Part shown: positions 31,792 through 40,848 of the stretch, piece after piece
How the letters are laid out: every line of letters begins with the position of its first letter
Numbering within the stretch: position 1 is the first letter of the stretch
Source: Nitrospirota bacterium
GTDB lineage: Bacteria > Nitrospirota > Thermodesulfovibrionia > UBA6902
DNA length: 54,823 nucleotides
Direction of reading: 5' to 3'
Assembly (NCBI GenBank): GCA_016222905.1
Contig: JACRPZ010000045.1
Location: forward strand, 1 to 54,823
Translations under genes and position numbers: made by a program
Notes under the pieces: generated by a model
What the model saw: only the letters and a program-made list of their open reading frames with translations
Told to the model about the DNA's origin: nothing
The model's database searches: none

Positions 31792-33435
31792 ATGGCAAAG
31801 ACAACGCAACCAGCAAAACCGGAAGAGCTCTCCAAAATAGATTATACCCCTCCTGCAACTGACTGGTTAGAGACGCCGGTTGAATTTAAACCCGGCACTT
31901 ACTGTCATGGTTCCAGGATAAAATATCTTGAAGAGGTGGGGTTCCCAAATCCAAGGGAGTGGGCTCCCAGTGATGAAGACTGGAAACTGCCGGCAAACTG
32001 GAAGGATATTATTCTGGAAGGTATGAAGGAGAGGCTCGGAAAGTACCGCTCTTTCCAGCTTTTTATGGATATCTGTGTAAGATGCGGCGCATGCGCTGAT
32101 AAATGTCATTTTTATATCGGCTCCGGCGACCCCAAAAATATGCCTGTTCTCAGGGCTGAACTCATGAGGTCGGTTTACAGAAAATATTTTACAACCGGCG
32201 GAAAGCTGTTCGGGAAACAGGCAGGAGCGCGAGAGCTTACAGAGGCTGTTTTAAAAGAATGGTGGTACTATTTTTATCAGTGTACGGAATGCCGCCGCTG
32301 TTCAGTGTTCTGTCCTTACGGCATTGACCAGGCTGAGATCACAATGATGGGCAGGGAGTTATTGAACCTTGTAGGGGGACAGACCGACTGGATCGGCGGG
32401 CCTGTTGCAAACTGTTATAAAAAGGGGAATCACCTTGGGCTTGAGCCTCACGCGATAACGAGTAATATTGATTATCTGCTGGATGACATAGAGGAGATAA
32501 GCGGAATCCGACCGGAGCCGAGCTTTAACAGAAAAGGCGCTGAGATACTATTTGTCGCACCTTCAGGCGACCTCTTCGGCGATCCCGGCACGTATACAGC
32601 CATGGGATATCTCATGCTTTTCCATGAAATCGGGCTTGACTACACATGGAGCACGTACGCGTCCGAGGGCGGCAACTTCGGCTTCTTCACCTCAATGGAG
32701 ATGGCAAAGAGGCTTAACTATAAGATCTATGCTGAGGCAAAGAGGCTTGGTGTTAAATGGATAATCGGCGGAGAATGCGGTCATATGTGGAGGGTACTGA
32801 ATCAGTATATGGACACATGGAACGGGCCTGCGGATTTTATGGTAGAGCCTGTTTCGCCGATAACAGGCACAAAATTTGAAAATGCAAAGGGCACCAAGAT
32901 GGTCCATATTACAGAATTTACCGCTGATCTAATCAAAAACGGTAAATTAAAGTTGGATCCCAGCCGCAATGACCACCTGAATGTAACATTCCATGATTCC
33001 TGCAATACTGCAAGAGGCATGGGGATATTTGAAGAGCCCAGATACATAATAAAGAATGTTTGCAATAACTTTCATGAAATGCCTGAGGATACTATCCGTG
33101 AAAAGACCTTCTGCTGCGGAAGCGGTTCGGGCCTGAATGCCGGAGAGAATATGGAACTGAGGATGAGAGGCGGGTTTCCAAAGGCAAGCGCTGTGAAGAG
33201 CGTTCAGAAGAAATACGGGGTTAATATGCTGGCAAACATATGCGCCATAGACAGGGCGGTCCTGCCGCCGCTAATGCAGTATTGGGTTCCGGGAGTTAGT
33301 GTATGCGGCACGCATGAGCTTCTGGCGAATGCGCTTGTCATGACCGGCGAAAAGAAGAGAACGCAGGATCTGCGCCTTGAGGACCTTCCGGGCATTGAAG
33401 AGGAAGGCGAGGGAGAGGAGGAAGAGAATGTATAA
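31792..33435 (+). CDS. dsrK: DsrK, HdrD-like Fe-S catalytic subunit
   Basis: 547 residues. Two [4Fe-4S] motifs: C95-VRCGACADKC and C164-TECRRCSVFC. The C-terminal half has HdrD-type cysteine-rich segments (HDSCNTARG near 402-410; CCGSGSGLNAGE near 442-453) that bind the noncubane-type cluster acting on disulfides. It faces the cytoplasm and reduces the DsrC trisulfide. The last eight bases overlap dsrJ. Confidence 0.96.
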   Translation: MAKTTQPAKPEELSKIDYTPPATDWLETPVEFKPGTYCHGSRIKYLEEVGFPNPREWAPSDEDWKLPANWKDIILEGMKERLGKYRSFQLFMDICVRCGACADKCHFYIGSGDPKNMPVLRAELMRSVYRKYFTTGGKLFGKQAGARELTEAVLKEWWYYFYQCTECRRCSVFCPYGIDQAEITMMGRELLNLVGGQTDWIGGPVANCYKKGNHLGLEPHAITSNIDYLLDDIEEISGIRPEPSFNRKGAEILFVAPSGDLFGDPGTYTAMGYLMLFHEIGLDYTWSTYASEGGNFGFFTSMEMAKRLNYKIYAEAKRLGVKWIIGGECGHMWRVLNQYMDTWNGPADFMVEPVSPITGTKFENAKGTKMVHITEFTADLIKNGKLKLDPSRNDHLNVTFHDSCNTARGMGIFEEPRYIIKNVCNNFHEMPEDTIREKTFCCGSGSGLNAGENMELRMRGGFPKASAVKSVQKKYGVNMLANICAIDRAVLPPLMQYWVPGVSVCGTHELLANALVMTGEKKRTQDLRLEDLPGIEEEGEGEEEENV

Positions 33436-33826
33436 TGGAGGCAAGATAATAGCCGGGCTTATAATCTTTTTCGGTTTAGTGACATTCCCTTTTTATTCCA
33501 ATTTTGGAAAAACAGCAAACAAGGTAACCCCGAAACTTGACACTCCTGTTATTAACCAGCTTGAGAAGAAAGAGTGTGTTAAACCAAAAGAGTACATGAG
33601 GACTGAGCACATGAAGGTTCTTGATGAATGGAGAGACGAGGTGGTGCGGGAAGGCAAGAGGGACAAGATGATTGTTGGAGGTATTGAGATTGAGAAGAGC
33701 CTTCAGAACGGATGCTTAAAGTGCCATTCCAATGTTAAGACTTTCTGCGATGTCTGCCATACTTCATCGGGTGTAAAACCATACTGCTGGGATTGCCACT
33801 TTATCAAAGAGGAGGGGCTGTTATGA
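33428..33826 (+). CDS. dsrJ: DsrJ, trihaem cytochrome c
   Basis: 132 residues from the ATG at 33428, chosen because GAGGAGGAAG precedes it; a longer in-frame extension back to 33377 would be inside dsrK. Uncleaved or signal-anchor hydrophobic segment at about 6-20. Three haem motifs are tightly packed at the end: CLKCH, CDVCH, CWDCH. In DsrJ one haem has an unusual His/Cys ligation, and the spare cysteine at about 43 (KKECVKPKEYM) is a candidate ligand. Periplasmic part of the complex. It shares ATGA with dsrO. Confidence 0.95.
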   Translation: MYNGGKIIAGLIIFFGLVTFPFYSNFGKTANKVTPKLDTPVINQLEKKECVKPKEYMRTEHMKVLDEWRDEVVREGKRDKMIVGGIEIEKSLQNGCLKCHSNVKTFCDVCHTSSGVKPYCWDCHFIKEEGLL

Positions 33827-34623
33827 GCATTGATAGAAGAAAATTCCTGAAACTGGCAGGGCTTGCTGGTGTCGGTCTCGGCCTTTCCACTTCTGATCTA
33901 TTATTTAAGGGTGATGCTGTTGCTTCGTCATCACATTCAAAGGCCATGGCAAAAGAGAGATTAGCCATGGTTATCGATATGCGAAAGTTCAGGACAGAAG
34001 AGGATTACAAGAGGGTTATTGACGCATGTCACAGCATTCATAATGTCCCTACATTAATCGCTGAAAAGAATAATCCTAAAAATGAGGTCAAATGGATATG
34101 GAAAGATAGTTATGAGCATACTTTCCCTGACCAGAGCGACGATTTTCACCCCGAAGCGCTGAAGGAGAAGAGCTTCCTCCTTTTATGCAATCACTGTGAT
34201 AACCCTCCATGCGTCAGGGTATGCCCGACAAAGGCGACTTTTAAGAGGGAAGATGGGCTTGTTATACAGGATCCGCACCGCTGTATCGGCTGCAGGTTCT
34301 GCATGGCAGGCTGTCCTTACGGTTCAAGGAGCTTTAATTGGGTTGATCCGAGGCTTTACTTAGAGAAGACGGATCCGGCATATCCAACAAGAACAATGGG
34401 AGTTGTTGAAAAGTGCACCTTCTGTGTGGAAAGGCTTGCAAAAGGACTGGGACCTGCCTGTGCAGAACAGTCAAACGGCGGGATGGTATTTGGTAATCTG
34501 TCAGACCCTAATTCGGAGGTTAGAAAGCTATTGGCTTCAAATTATGCTATACGACGCAAACCGTCGCTCGGGACACTGCCAAGTGTCTTTTACATAATAG
34601 GAGGTGATGAGAATGCTGGATAA
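33823..34623 (+). CDS. dsrO: DsrO, Tat-exported Fe-S protein
   Basis: 266 residues from ATG 33823 (GAGGAGGGG upstream, ATGA overlap with dsrJ). The Tat motif DRRKFLKLAG is at the start. Four cluster motifs: a lone early Cys (CHSIHNVP, where a full group is usual), CNHCDNPPCVRVC, CIGCRFCMAGC, and CTFC...ACAEQ. The first and last groups are incomplete, as in other DsrO proteins, which bind three clusters. Periplasmic partner of DsrP and DsrJ. Confidence 0.94.
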   Translation: MSIDRRKFLKLAGLAGVGLGLSTSDLLFKGDAVASSSHSKAMAKERLAMVIDMRKFRTEEDYKRVIDACHSIHNVPTLIAEKNNPKNEVKWIWKDSYEHTFPDQSDDFHPEALKEKSFLLLCNHCDNPPCVRVCPTKATFKREDGLVIQDPHRCIGCRFCMAGCPYGSRSFNWVDPRLYLEKTDPAYPTRTMGVVEKCTFCVERLAKGLGPACAEQSNGGMVFGNLSDPNSEVRKLLASNYAIRRKPSLGTLPSVFYIIGGDENAG

Positions 34624-35785
34624 GGCGCTAACAGGCAGCAAGAGATACTGGACATTGGTTTTTATACTCCTTTCGCTCATCGGGGCAGGAACCCTTGCTT
34701 ATCTATACCAGTTTAAGAATGGTCTGGGTGTGACCGGTATGAGCAGGGATGTCTCATGGGGTTTCTATATATCACAATTTACATTTCTCGTCGGAGTTGC
34801 CGCATCAGCGGTGATGCTGGTTATCCCCTATTACCTGCACAACTACAAAAAGTTCGGCAAGATAGTTATTCTTGGAGAGTTTCTGGCAGTTGGAGCGGTA
34901 ACAATGTGCCTGCTCTTCATAGTTGTAGATATGGGGCAGCCGATGAGGATGCTGAATGTTATCCTGCATCCGACCCCGAACTCAATTCTCTTCTGGGACG
35001 CTACAGTGCTTAATGGTTATCTCTTCCTTAATATTGTTATAGGCTGGGCAACGCTCCATGCGGAGAAGAAGGGACTGCCCCCTGCGGGCTGGGTAAAGCC
35101 CCTGATATATCTTTCAATCCCGTGGGCTGTCAGTATTCATACTGTTACGGCGTTTCTGTATGCAGGGCTTCCCGGCAGGCACTTCTGGCTGACAGCGATT
35201 ATGGCGGCAAGATTTCTTGCCTCAGCATTCGCAGCCGGCCCGGCGCTCCTTATTATACTGGCTTTAATCGTCAGAAAGTATTCCAAATTTGATGCAGGCA
35301 ATGAGGCTATCCAGTCTATCGGCAAAATAGTTGCTTACGCCATGACTGCCAATGTCTTCTTCATCATCCTTGAACTCTTTACAGCCTTCTATAGCCAGAT
35401 ACCAGGGCATATGCATGCATTTCAATACCTGTTTGTCGGGCTGGAAGGTCACAGCAAACTTGTCCCGTTAATGTGGACATCTGCTATTCTCGCAGTCGTA
35501 GCTCTTGTTATGCTGATACCGCCAAGCATTAGGAATAAAGAGAGCAACCTTGTAGTGGCCTGTGTAGCCGTATTCATCTCCCTATGGATTGATAAGGGAT
35601 TTGGCCTCGTAATAGGCGGATTTGTCCCGAACCCTTTTGACGGGGTAACAGAGTACTGGCCTACACTGCCAGAGACATTGATAACGTTAGGCGTATGGGC
35701 AACAGGCTTTCTGGTTCTTACGATTCTCTATAAGGTTGCCATATCTGTTAGAGAGGAGCTTGGGACGGCAGGGGCAGAAAAGTAA
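34613..35785 (+). CDS. dsrP: DsrP, NrfD-type quinone-interacting subunit
   Basis: 390 residues from ATG 34613, eight bases after AGGAGG; the upstream in-frame GTG and ATG codons are too close to this RBS. About ten membrane segments. The SRDVSWGFYISQFTFLVG segment is the NrfD family hallmark. It overlaps dsrO by 11 bp and closes the dsrMKJOP operon before a strong terminator. Confidence 0.95.
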   Translation: MLDKALTGSKRYWTLVFILLSLIGAGTLAYLYQFKNGLGVTGMSRDVSWGFYISQFTFLVGVAASAVMLVIPYYLHNYKKFGKIVILGEFLAVGAVTMCLLFIVVDMGQPMRMLNVILHPTPNSILFWDATVLNGYLFLNIVIGWATLHAEKKGLPPAGWVKPLIYLSIPWAVSIHTVTAFLYAGLPGRHFWLTAIMAARFLASAFAAGPALLIILALIVRKYSKFDAGNEAIQSIGKIVAYAMTANVFFIILELFTAFYSQIPGHMHAFQYLFVGLEGHSKLVPLMWTSAILAVVALVMLIPPSIRNKESNLVVACVAVFISLWIDKGFGLVIGGFVPNPFDGVTEYWPTLPETLITLGVWATGFLVLTILYKVAISVREELGTAGAEK

Positions 35786-35804
35786 AATTTTTAAGGTATT
35801 AATA

Positions 35805-35852
35805 TTTTAAAGAGGCAGTGAGCATTTGCTCACTGCCTCTTTAAAATTTTTG
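35805..35852 (+). terminator. Strong terminator of the dsrMKJOP operon
   Basis: A perfect 19-bp stem (35805-35823 with 35828-35846) is closed by an ATTT loop and followed by more T's. It is the most stable hairpin in the window. Confidence 0.92.
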
Positions 35853-35957
35853 CAAAAATTATTTTTACAAAATGAATTCCTATGATTATAATTCAAAAGT
35901 TTTGTAAATTCATAAGTGTACAGCAGTAAACCTTTAATTCTTAATTGGAGGAATATA

Positions 35958-36068
35958 TTGAACTGGTTACACTCCCGCATATATCTTCTATTATTCTTTT
36001 TTTCTTCACATGGACTATCAGGTGGATTATTTGATATTGCAAGATATAAAGCAGCAAATGGGTATTAA
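35958..36068 (+). CDS. Possible 36-residue hydrophobic peptide
   Basis: In the 495-bp spacer after dsrP, TTGGAGG (35946-35952) precedes a TTG codon that opens a frame of 36 codons with a hydrophobic core (IYLLLFFFSSHG) and basic N-terminal residues, like a tiny membrane peptide or signal remnant. The rest of the spacer holds only a GCACAGG/CCTGTGC hairpin at 36157-36177, which on the minus strand is followed by a T-rich stretch and may terminate the PIN gene. The coding call is weak. Confidence 0.2.
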   Translation: MNWLHSRIYLLLFFFSSHGLSGGLFDIARYKAANGY

Positions 36069-36280
36069 AAATTAGGAAAAGGAGTTTTGGACTCGCTCTT
36101 CTTAGTGTTTGACTAATATTAATCCCGCCCTGCGAAACATGAGAAAAAACAAGAGAGCACAGGGTCAAAGCCTGTGCATTGTCCACAAGTGAATCTTTGA
36201 TAAAGGAATTTGGATAATCCGTAGTATGCCGCTAAAGGATATTTCCTGCAAACAATGCGTAAACTGTCCGGCAATACCAA

Positions 36281-36694
36281 CTATCCCGGCGATATCTTGA
36301 ATGATTTTCTTCCATGAATCCGGTATGCCTGAAAGCCTTTTATATCAAGCGTGAAGACTTCATCAATATCAGACTCTTCGGCCAGGACTACAAGAGTGGC
36401 ATCGGCAAAGTCCATAGGAATATCGTTATATTTTTCCATTAAGACAATCGCCCTTGACAGGCTTTCGTGAGATTGCGGCACTAAATTGACTCCGCCCTGA
36501 AGGATAAAATCAACACATGCCTTTTCAGCCTTTATTGACGGGCCAAGCAGATAAAGCGTTTCAGTCAGAACTGGCTCTGTGGTATATATTTCTCCTCTGA
36601 AGGTTTTAAGAAATTCGGCGCACTGCACATGTTTCCCTTCGCTTTTATCAAGCAGCGCAACAAACGCGCCTGTGTCCAGAAGGATTTTATGCAT
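36281..36694 (-). CDS. PIN-domain toxin (VapC-like)
   Basis: 137 residues. PIN acidic residues: D7 (LLDTGAFVALLD), E41 (VLTETLYLL), D96/D99-type pair (PMDFADATLVVLAEE) and D117 (FTLDIKGF). Predicted ribonuclease toxin. It overlaps the upstream antitoxin by 8 bp. Confidence 0.85.
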   Translation of the reverse strand: MHKILLDTGAFVALLDKSEGKHVQCAEFLKTFRGEIYTTEPVLTETLYLLGPSIKAEKACVDFILQGGVNLVPQSHESLSRAIVLMEKYNDIPMDFADATLVVLAEESDIDEVFTLDIKGFQAYRIHGRKSFKISPG

Positions 36695-36944
36695 GCTTTT
36701 TCATTTTTTTCAGGAGATGTTTTCTGTGGGACTGCCCGAGGTCTGAAACCCCGCTTTCAACAGCGCCTATAAGGTTGCTGACACGCTCATACGGGCTTTG
36801 CTCTTCCCTTATTTGCGTTTCTTTAAGAAATCTCTCGAGCGCTATTCTGACAATATCCGAGCGTTTCAGATGAAGCCTCTTTGCATAATTGGATATCTCC
36901 CGCTCAAGATTATCCGTAAGCCTGACTGTCAATTGAGATTGCAT
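36687..36944 (-). CDS. Ribbon-helix-helix (CopG-type) antitoxin
   Basis: 85 residues. The N-terminus QLTVRLTDNLEREISNYAKRL followed by RSDIVRIALERFL is a ribbon-helix-helix. The rest is a charged toxin-binding tail. RBS GAGGAGGG precedes the ATG. Two ATGCAATCTAT-like boxes just upstream are its likely operator. Confidence 0.85.
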   Translation of the reverse strand: MQSQLTVRLTDNLEREISNYAKRLHLKRSDIVRIALERFLKETQIREEQSPYERVSNLIGAVESGVSDLGQSHRKHLLKKMKKHA

Positions 36945-36965
36945 ATGCCCTCCTCAGTTCAAGAA

Positions 36966-36996
36966 ATGCAATCTATTGTAATGCAATGCATTCTAT
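36966..36996 (-). promoter_or_regulatory. Candidate operator of the CopG/PIN pair
   Basis: ATGCAATCTAT (36966-36976) and ATGCATTCTAT (36986-36996) are direct repeats 20 bp apart, two helical turns, directly upstream of the antitoxin start. Ribbon-helix-helix repressors often bind such arrays. Confidence 0.4.
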
Positions 36997-37077
36997 CGCG
37001 TCAAGTATTATGTTGAATCCATGAATTATTATATACAGCAGGCGTTACCTGCTTTTTTTGGGTTAAGATATATAACT

Positions 37078-38184
37078 ATGGCAAAGGTAATAATAAGGAA
37101 TGTGGCATACGACTATAAGACATTAAAGCCTGCTTTCTTTGAACTCTTCGACGCGGTAGCAGGAGGCATGGTCAAGAGGGGAAGTCGTGTGCTGATAAAA
37201 CCGAACCTCCTTGCGCCGGCATCTCCTGACAAGGCGATAGTCACCCACCCTTTGATCATTAGAGCGGCGGCTGAGTATGTGCTTGATAAGGGGGCTCTCC
37301 CTGTTATCTCTGACAGTCCTGCCACAGGCTCTTTTGAAAAGATACTAATGGAGAGCGGGATCAAAAGTGCTCTTGAGGGGCTCAAGGTAGAGTTCAGTGC
37401 GTTCAGGAAATCTGTTTCTGTCGAGATTGGGAAACCATTCGGAAAGATAGAGATTGCAGAAGACGCCATGAATGCCGAGCTCTTTATAAACCTTCCAAAA
37501 TTAAAGACCCACTCACAGATGCTCCTTACGCTTGGAGTAAAAAATCTCTTCGGCTGTATAGTTGGGATGAAGAAGCCCGAATGGCATTTGAGAGCAGGCA
37601 CTGACAGAGAGATGTTTGCAAGGCTGCTTGTCAGAATATATCAGGCTGTCAAACCCTCTGTAACTATAATTGACGGGATTTTGGCGATGGAGGGACAGGG
37701 GCCGGGCAGAAGCGGCGAGCCGAGGGAGATCGGCATAATTGCAGGCAGTCAGGATGCAGCGTCTCTTGATATTGCTTTATGCAGAATGCTTGGCATAAAT
37801 CCTGAGGAGTTATTGACCAATAAGATCGTGATTGAGGATGGGATTGCAGATAAAGAGTTTGAGATTGAAGGGGTCGTTCCTGAGATAAGAGACTTTAAGT
37901 TTCCGGAGATGAGCTCCGGGATGTTCGGCCCCAAGAGGTTTCATAAATTCATAAGAACACACTTAACACAGCGGCCTGTATGCAGTGACAAAAAGTGCAA
38001 GCTCTGCGGAGAATGCTGGAAGTACTGTCCTGCCGGAGCGATAAGCCACTCGAAAAAAAGGATTGATTTTAACTATGATAAGTGCATAAGATGTTACTGC
38101 TGCATAGAGGTCTGTCCCCATGGTGCTCTGAGGACAGATCAGACTATGCCGGGGAAGATAATAAGAAAATGCCTGAAGATGTAA
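37078..38184 (+). CDS. DUF362 protein with C-terminal 2[4Fe-4S] ferredoxin
   Basis: 368 residues from the ATG at 37078 (MAKVIIRN), the usual start of the family; an in-frame ATG at 37021 adds 19 atypical residues. The DUF362 core covers about 1-290 (KPNLLAPASPDKAIVTHP; LPKLKTHSQMLLTLGVKNLFG). Two cluster motifs lie near the end: CKLCGECWKYC and CIRCYCCIEVC. These proteins are frequent in anaerobes and of unproven function, possibly flavin- or iron-sulfur-related reductases. No clear RBS. It is divergent from the CopG/PIN pair. Confidence 0.85.
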   Translation: MAKVIIRNVAYDYKTLKPAFFELFDAVAGGMVKRGSRVLIKPNLLAPASPDKAIVTHPLIIRAAAEYVLDKGALPVISDSPATGSFEKILMESGIKSALEGLKVEFSAFRKSVSVEIGKPFGKIEIAEDAMNAELFINLPKLKTHSQMLLTLGVKNLFGCIVGMKKPEWHLRAGTDREMFARLLVRIYQAVKPSVTIIDGILAMEGQGPGRSGEPREIGIIAGSQDAASLDIALCRMLGINPEELLTNKIVIEDGIADKEFEIEGVVPEIRDFKFPEMSSGMFGPKRFHKFIRTHLTQRPVCSDKKCKLCGECWKYCPAGAISHSKKRIDFNYDKCIRCYCCIEVCPHGALRTDQTMPGKIIRKCLKM

Positions 38185-38240
38185 AATAATATTTAAGAAA
38201 ATTGTGAGAATAAAGTAAGCGTCGTCATTGACCAGAAATA

Positions 38241-38330
38241 CCCCTCTCCCTAACCCTCTCCCCCAAGGGGCGAGGGGACTCTTTAAATTCCCCTCCCTTG
38301 AGGGGAGGGGATTAAGGGGAGGGTGATATT
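38241..38330. repeat. Dispersed palindromic repeat, acs upstream copy
   Basis: An inverted pair of the CCCCTCCC...GGGGAGGGG element. Bases 38288-38326 are identical to 14167-14205. It lies 70-150 bp before the acs start and could influence transcription from upstream. Confidence 0.8.
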
Positions 38331-38397
38331 TTCATGATTTTTTTCTCTTTTTAACATAAATACAACAGAACGACATTTATTAAGGAGGAAGCCGGAT

Positions 38398-40371
38398 ATG
38401 TCAGAAGAGCAATCCATCCAGGTCTTAATGTCTGAAACAAGGACCTTCCCGCCGTCAGAGGAGTTCAGCAAAAAGGCGCACATAGGGAGCCTTGAAGGGT
38501 ATGAAGAGATATATAAACGTTCCGTTGATGATATGGAGGGCTTCTGGGCTGAGATCGCTGAGAAGAATATCTCATGGTACAAGAAATGGGACAAGGTGCT
38601 TGAATATGATTTCCGCAAGCCTGATATAAAGTGGTTCATAGGCGGCAAACTGAATGCTTCATACAACTGTCTTGACAGGCATATAACAACAGCAACGAAA
38701 AACAAGGCCGCGATAATATGGGAGGCTGACGACGGCTCATATAAGACATATACTTATCAGCAGTTATACCGAGAGGTAAACCGCTTTGCGAATGTCCTGA
38801 AGAAGAATGGCGTGTTGAGGGGCGACAGGGTCTCCATATACATGCCGATGATCCCTGAACTTGCCATTGCGATGCTTGCATGCGCGAGGATCGGCGCGAT
38901 ACACAGCATAGTATTCGGCGGTTTCAGCGCGCATGCGCTTAAAAGCAGGATACAGGACTGCGGCGCAAAGATGGTCATCACTTCTGACAGAGGATTACGA
39001 GGCGGCAAGCAGGTCCCGCTTAAGGCAAATGCTGACGAGGCAGTCGAAGAGTGCCCTACGGTGGAGAAGATGATAGTCGTGCGCAGGGTCGGGGATATAG
39101 AGATGAAGAAGGGCAGAGACCTCTGGTGGCATGAGGAAATGTCGGCAGACGATATAAAAAACTATTGCGAACCAGAGCAAATGGATGCTGAAGACCCGCT
39201 TTATATCCTTTATACATCAGGCTCTACAGGAACTCCGAAGGGCGTACTCCATACAACCGGCGGATATATGGTATACACAAACATAACATTCAAATGGATA
39301 TTCGATTATCATGATGAGGATATCTTCTTCTGCACTGCTGACATAGGATGGGTCACAGGCCATAGCTACATTGTCTATGGGCCTCTTTCAGCAGGCGCGA
39401 CGAGCCTCATGTTTGAAGGCATTCCCACATATCCAAATGCCGGAAGGTTCTGGGACATATGCGAGAAGCATCAGGTGAATACGATTTATACCGCCCCCAC
39501 TGTCATAAGGGCGCTTATGAGAGAAGGCGAAAAATGGGTGGAGAAATACGACCTTTCTTCGCTGAAACTCCTCGGCTCAGTGGGCGAGCCGATTAATCCC
39601 GAGGCATGGATGTGGTATCACACGCATGTGGGCAAAGGCAGGCTCCCGATAGTCGACACATGGTGGCAGACTGAGACAGGCGGCATTCTTATCACGCCGC
39701 TTCCGGGTGCGATGACGCTCAAGCCCGGCTCTGCGAACAAACCTTTCCCCGGCGTAGTGCCGAAGATAGTAAAAGAGGACGGTTCCACTGCCGGTGTTAA
39801 TGAAGGCGGATACCTTCTTATTGATAAGCCCTGGCCCGGCATGATACGCGGGACATACGGCGACCCTGAACATAAGCGCATGAAAGAGGTCTATTTCGAC
39901 AGATTCCCCGGCCGCTACATGTCAGGCGACGGCGCTAGGATAGATGAGGACGGCGACTACTGGCTAATGGGAAGGATAGACGATGTCATCAACATCTCCG
40001 GGCACAGGCTTGGAACAGCAGAGGTCGAGTCCGCGCTTGTGAGCCACGCCACAGTGGCTGAAGCCGCTGTCGTCGGATTTCCCCATGAGATAAAGGGCGA
40101 AGGCATCTATGTTTATGTAACCCTCAAAGGAGGCAACGAGCCTTCAGATGCTCTGAAAAAGACATTAATAAGCCACATCAGGACAGAGATCGGCCCAATA
40201 GCTACCCCGGACAAGATGCAGTTTGCGCCGGGACTGCCGAAAACCAGAAGCGGAAAGATTATGAGAAGAATTCTCCGCAAGATCGCAAAGGGCGATGTCG
40301 AAGACTTAGGCGATACTTCAACGCTTGCAGATCCGTCGGTAGTTGAGAATCTGGTGAGGGAGAGGCTGTAG
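38398..40371 (+). CDS. acs: Acetyl-CoA synthetase (AMP-forming)
   Basis: 657 residues, normal length. Activates acetate to acetyl-AMP, then acetyl-CoA. P-loop [12 protein letters not shown] at 272-283, the WWQTETGG block (about 422-429), the GRxDD hinge ([17 protein letters not shown]) and the catalytic K620 in [11 protein letters not shown], which is a known acetylation site in this family. RBS AAGGAGGAAG precedes the ATG. Suggests acetate assimilation. Confidence 0.96.
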   Translation: MSEEQSIQVLMSETRTFPPSEEFSKKAHIGSLEGYEEIYKRSVDDMEGFWAEIAEKNISWYKKWDKVLEYDFRKPDIKWFIGGKLNASYNCLDRHITTATKNKAAIIWEADDGSYKTYTYQQLYREVNRFANVLKKNGVLRGDRVSIYMPMIPELAIAMLACARIGAIHSIVFGGFSAHALKSRIQDCGAKMVITSDRGLRGGKQVPLKANADEAVEECPTVEKMIVVRRVGDIEMKKGRDLWWHEEMSADDIKNYCEPEQMDAEDPLYILYTSGSTGTPKGVLHTTGGYMVYTNITFKWIFDYHDEDIFFCTADIGWVTGHSYIVYGPLSAGATSLMFEGIPTYPNAGRFWDICEKHQVNTIYTAPTVIRALMREGEKWVEKYDLSSLKLLGSVGEPINPEAWMWYHTHVGKGRLPIVDTWWQTETGGILITPLPGAMTLKPGSANKPFPGVVPKIVKEDGSTAGVNEGGYLLIDKPWPGMIRGTYGDPEHKRMKEVYFDRFPGRYMSGDGARIDEDGDYWLMGRIDDVINISGHRLGTAEVESALVSHATVAEAAVVGFPHEIKGEGIYVYVTLKGGNEPSDALKKTLISHIRTEIGPIATPDKMQFAPGLPKTRSGKIMRRILRKIAKGDVEDLGDTSTLADPSVVENLVRERL

Positions 40372-40598
40372 AATTTTCAATCTCGTTTCAAATACTCATT
40401 CGGTGCAACTATTTGCAAGCTGAATGGCAGATTTGTTTTTTCAAGCTAATTTCCGCAACCAATGGTTGGTGTGCTATCAGTGCGCTGGATATTTACTGAC
40501 ACCTGTTTAATGACGCTGATTTTAACAGGCAACAGGTAGAGCTTTTAGAGAATTCTTTTAAATCCGTTAGAAATCCGTTAGAAAAACCCACTTTTTTA

Positions 40599-40633
40599 AT
40601 AAAAAAAGGACTCACGGAAAACCGTAAGTCCTT
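40599..40633 (-). terminator. Terminator of the initiator tRNA gene
   Basis: On the minus strand, AAGGACTTACGG pairs with CCGTGAGTCCTT (40622-40633 with 40607-40618; one mismatch) around a 3-base loop, and seven T's follow (40601-40607). It is 10 bp after the tRNA 3' end. Confidence 0.85.
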
Positions 40634-40642
40634 GATTTTAAT

Positions 40643-40719
<77 letters not shown>

Positions 40720-40848
40720 ATGTGTAAGGCGTATATAACTTACTTTAAAGATGCGTGGAAAGTCAAATAATTGAGATCAAATTTCATGGAAAGCTTAAAA
40801 AATCATGAGCTTCCCTGGAGATGGTTTTGCAGCTACTGCAGCCTCTTT

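Noticed and set aside
40372-40642. Integrative element at the initiator tRNA 3' side
   Set aside because: Only short direct repeats (AATCCGTTAGA twice) and a terminator are visible; no integrase or duplicated tRNA end.
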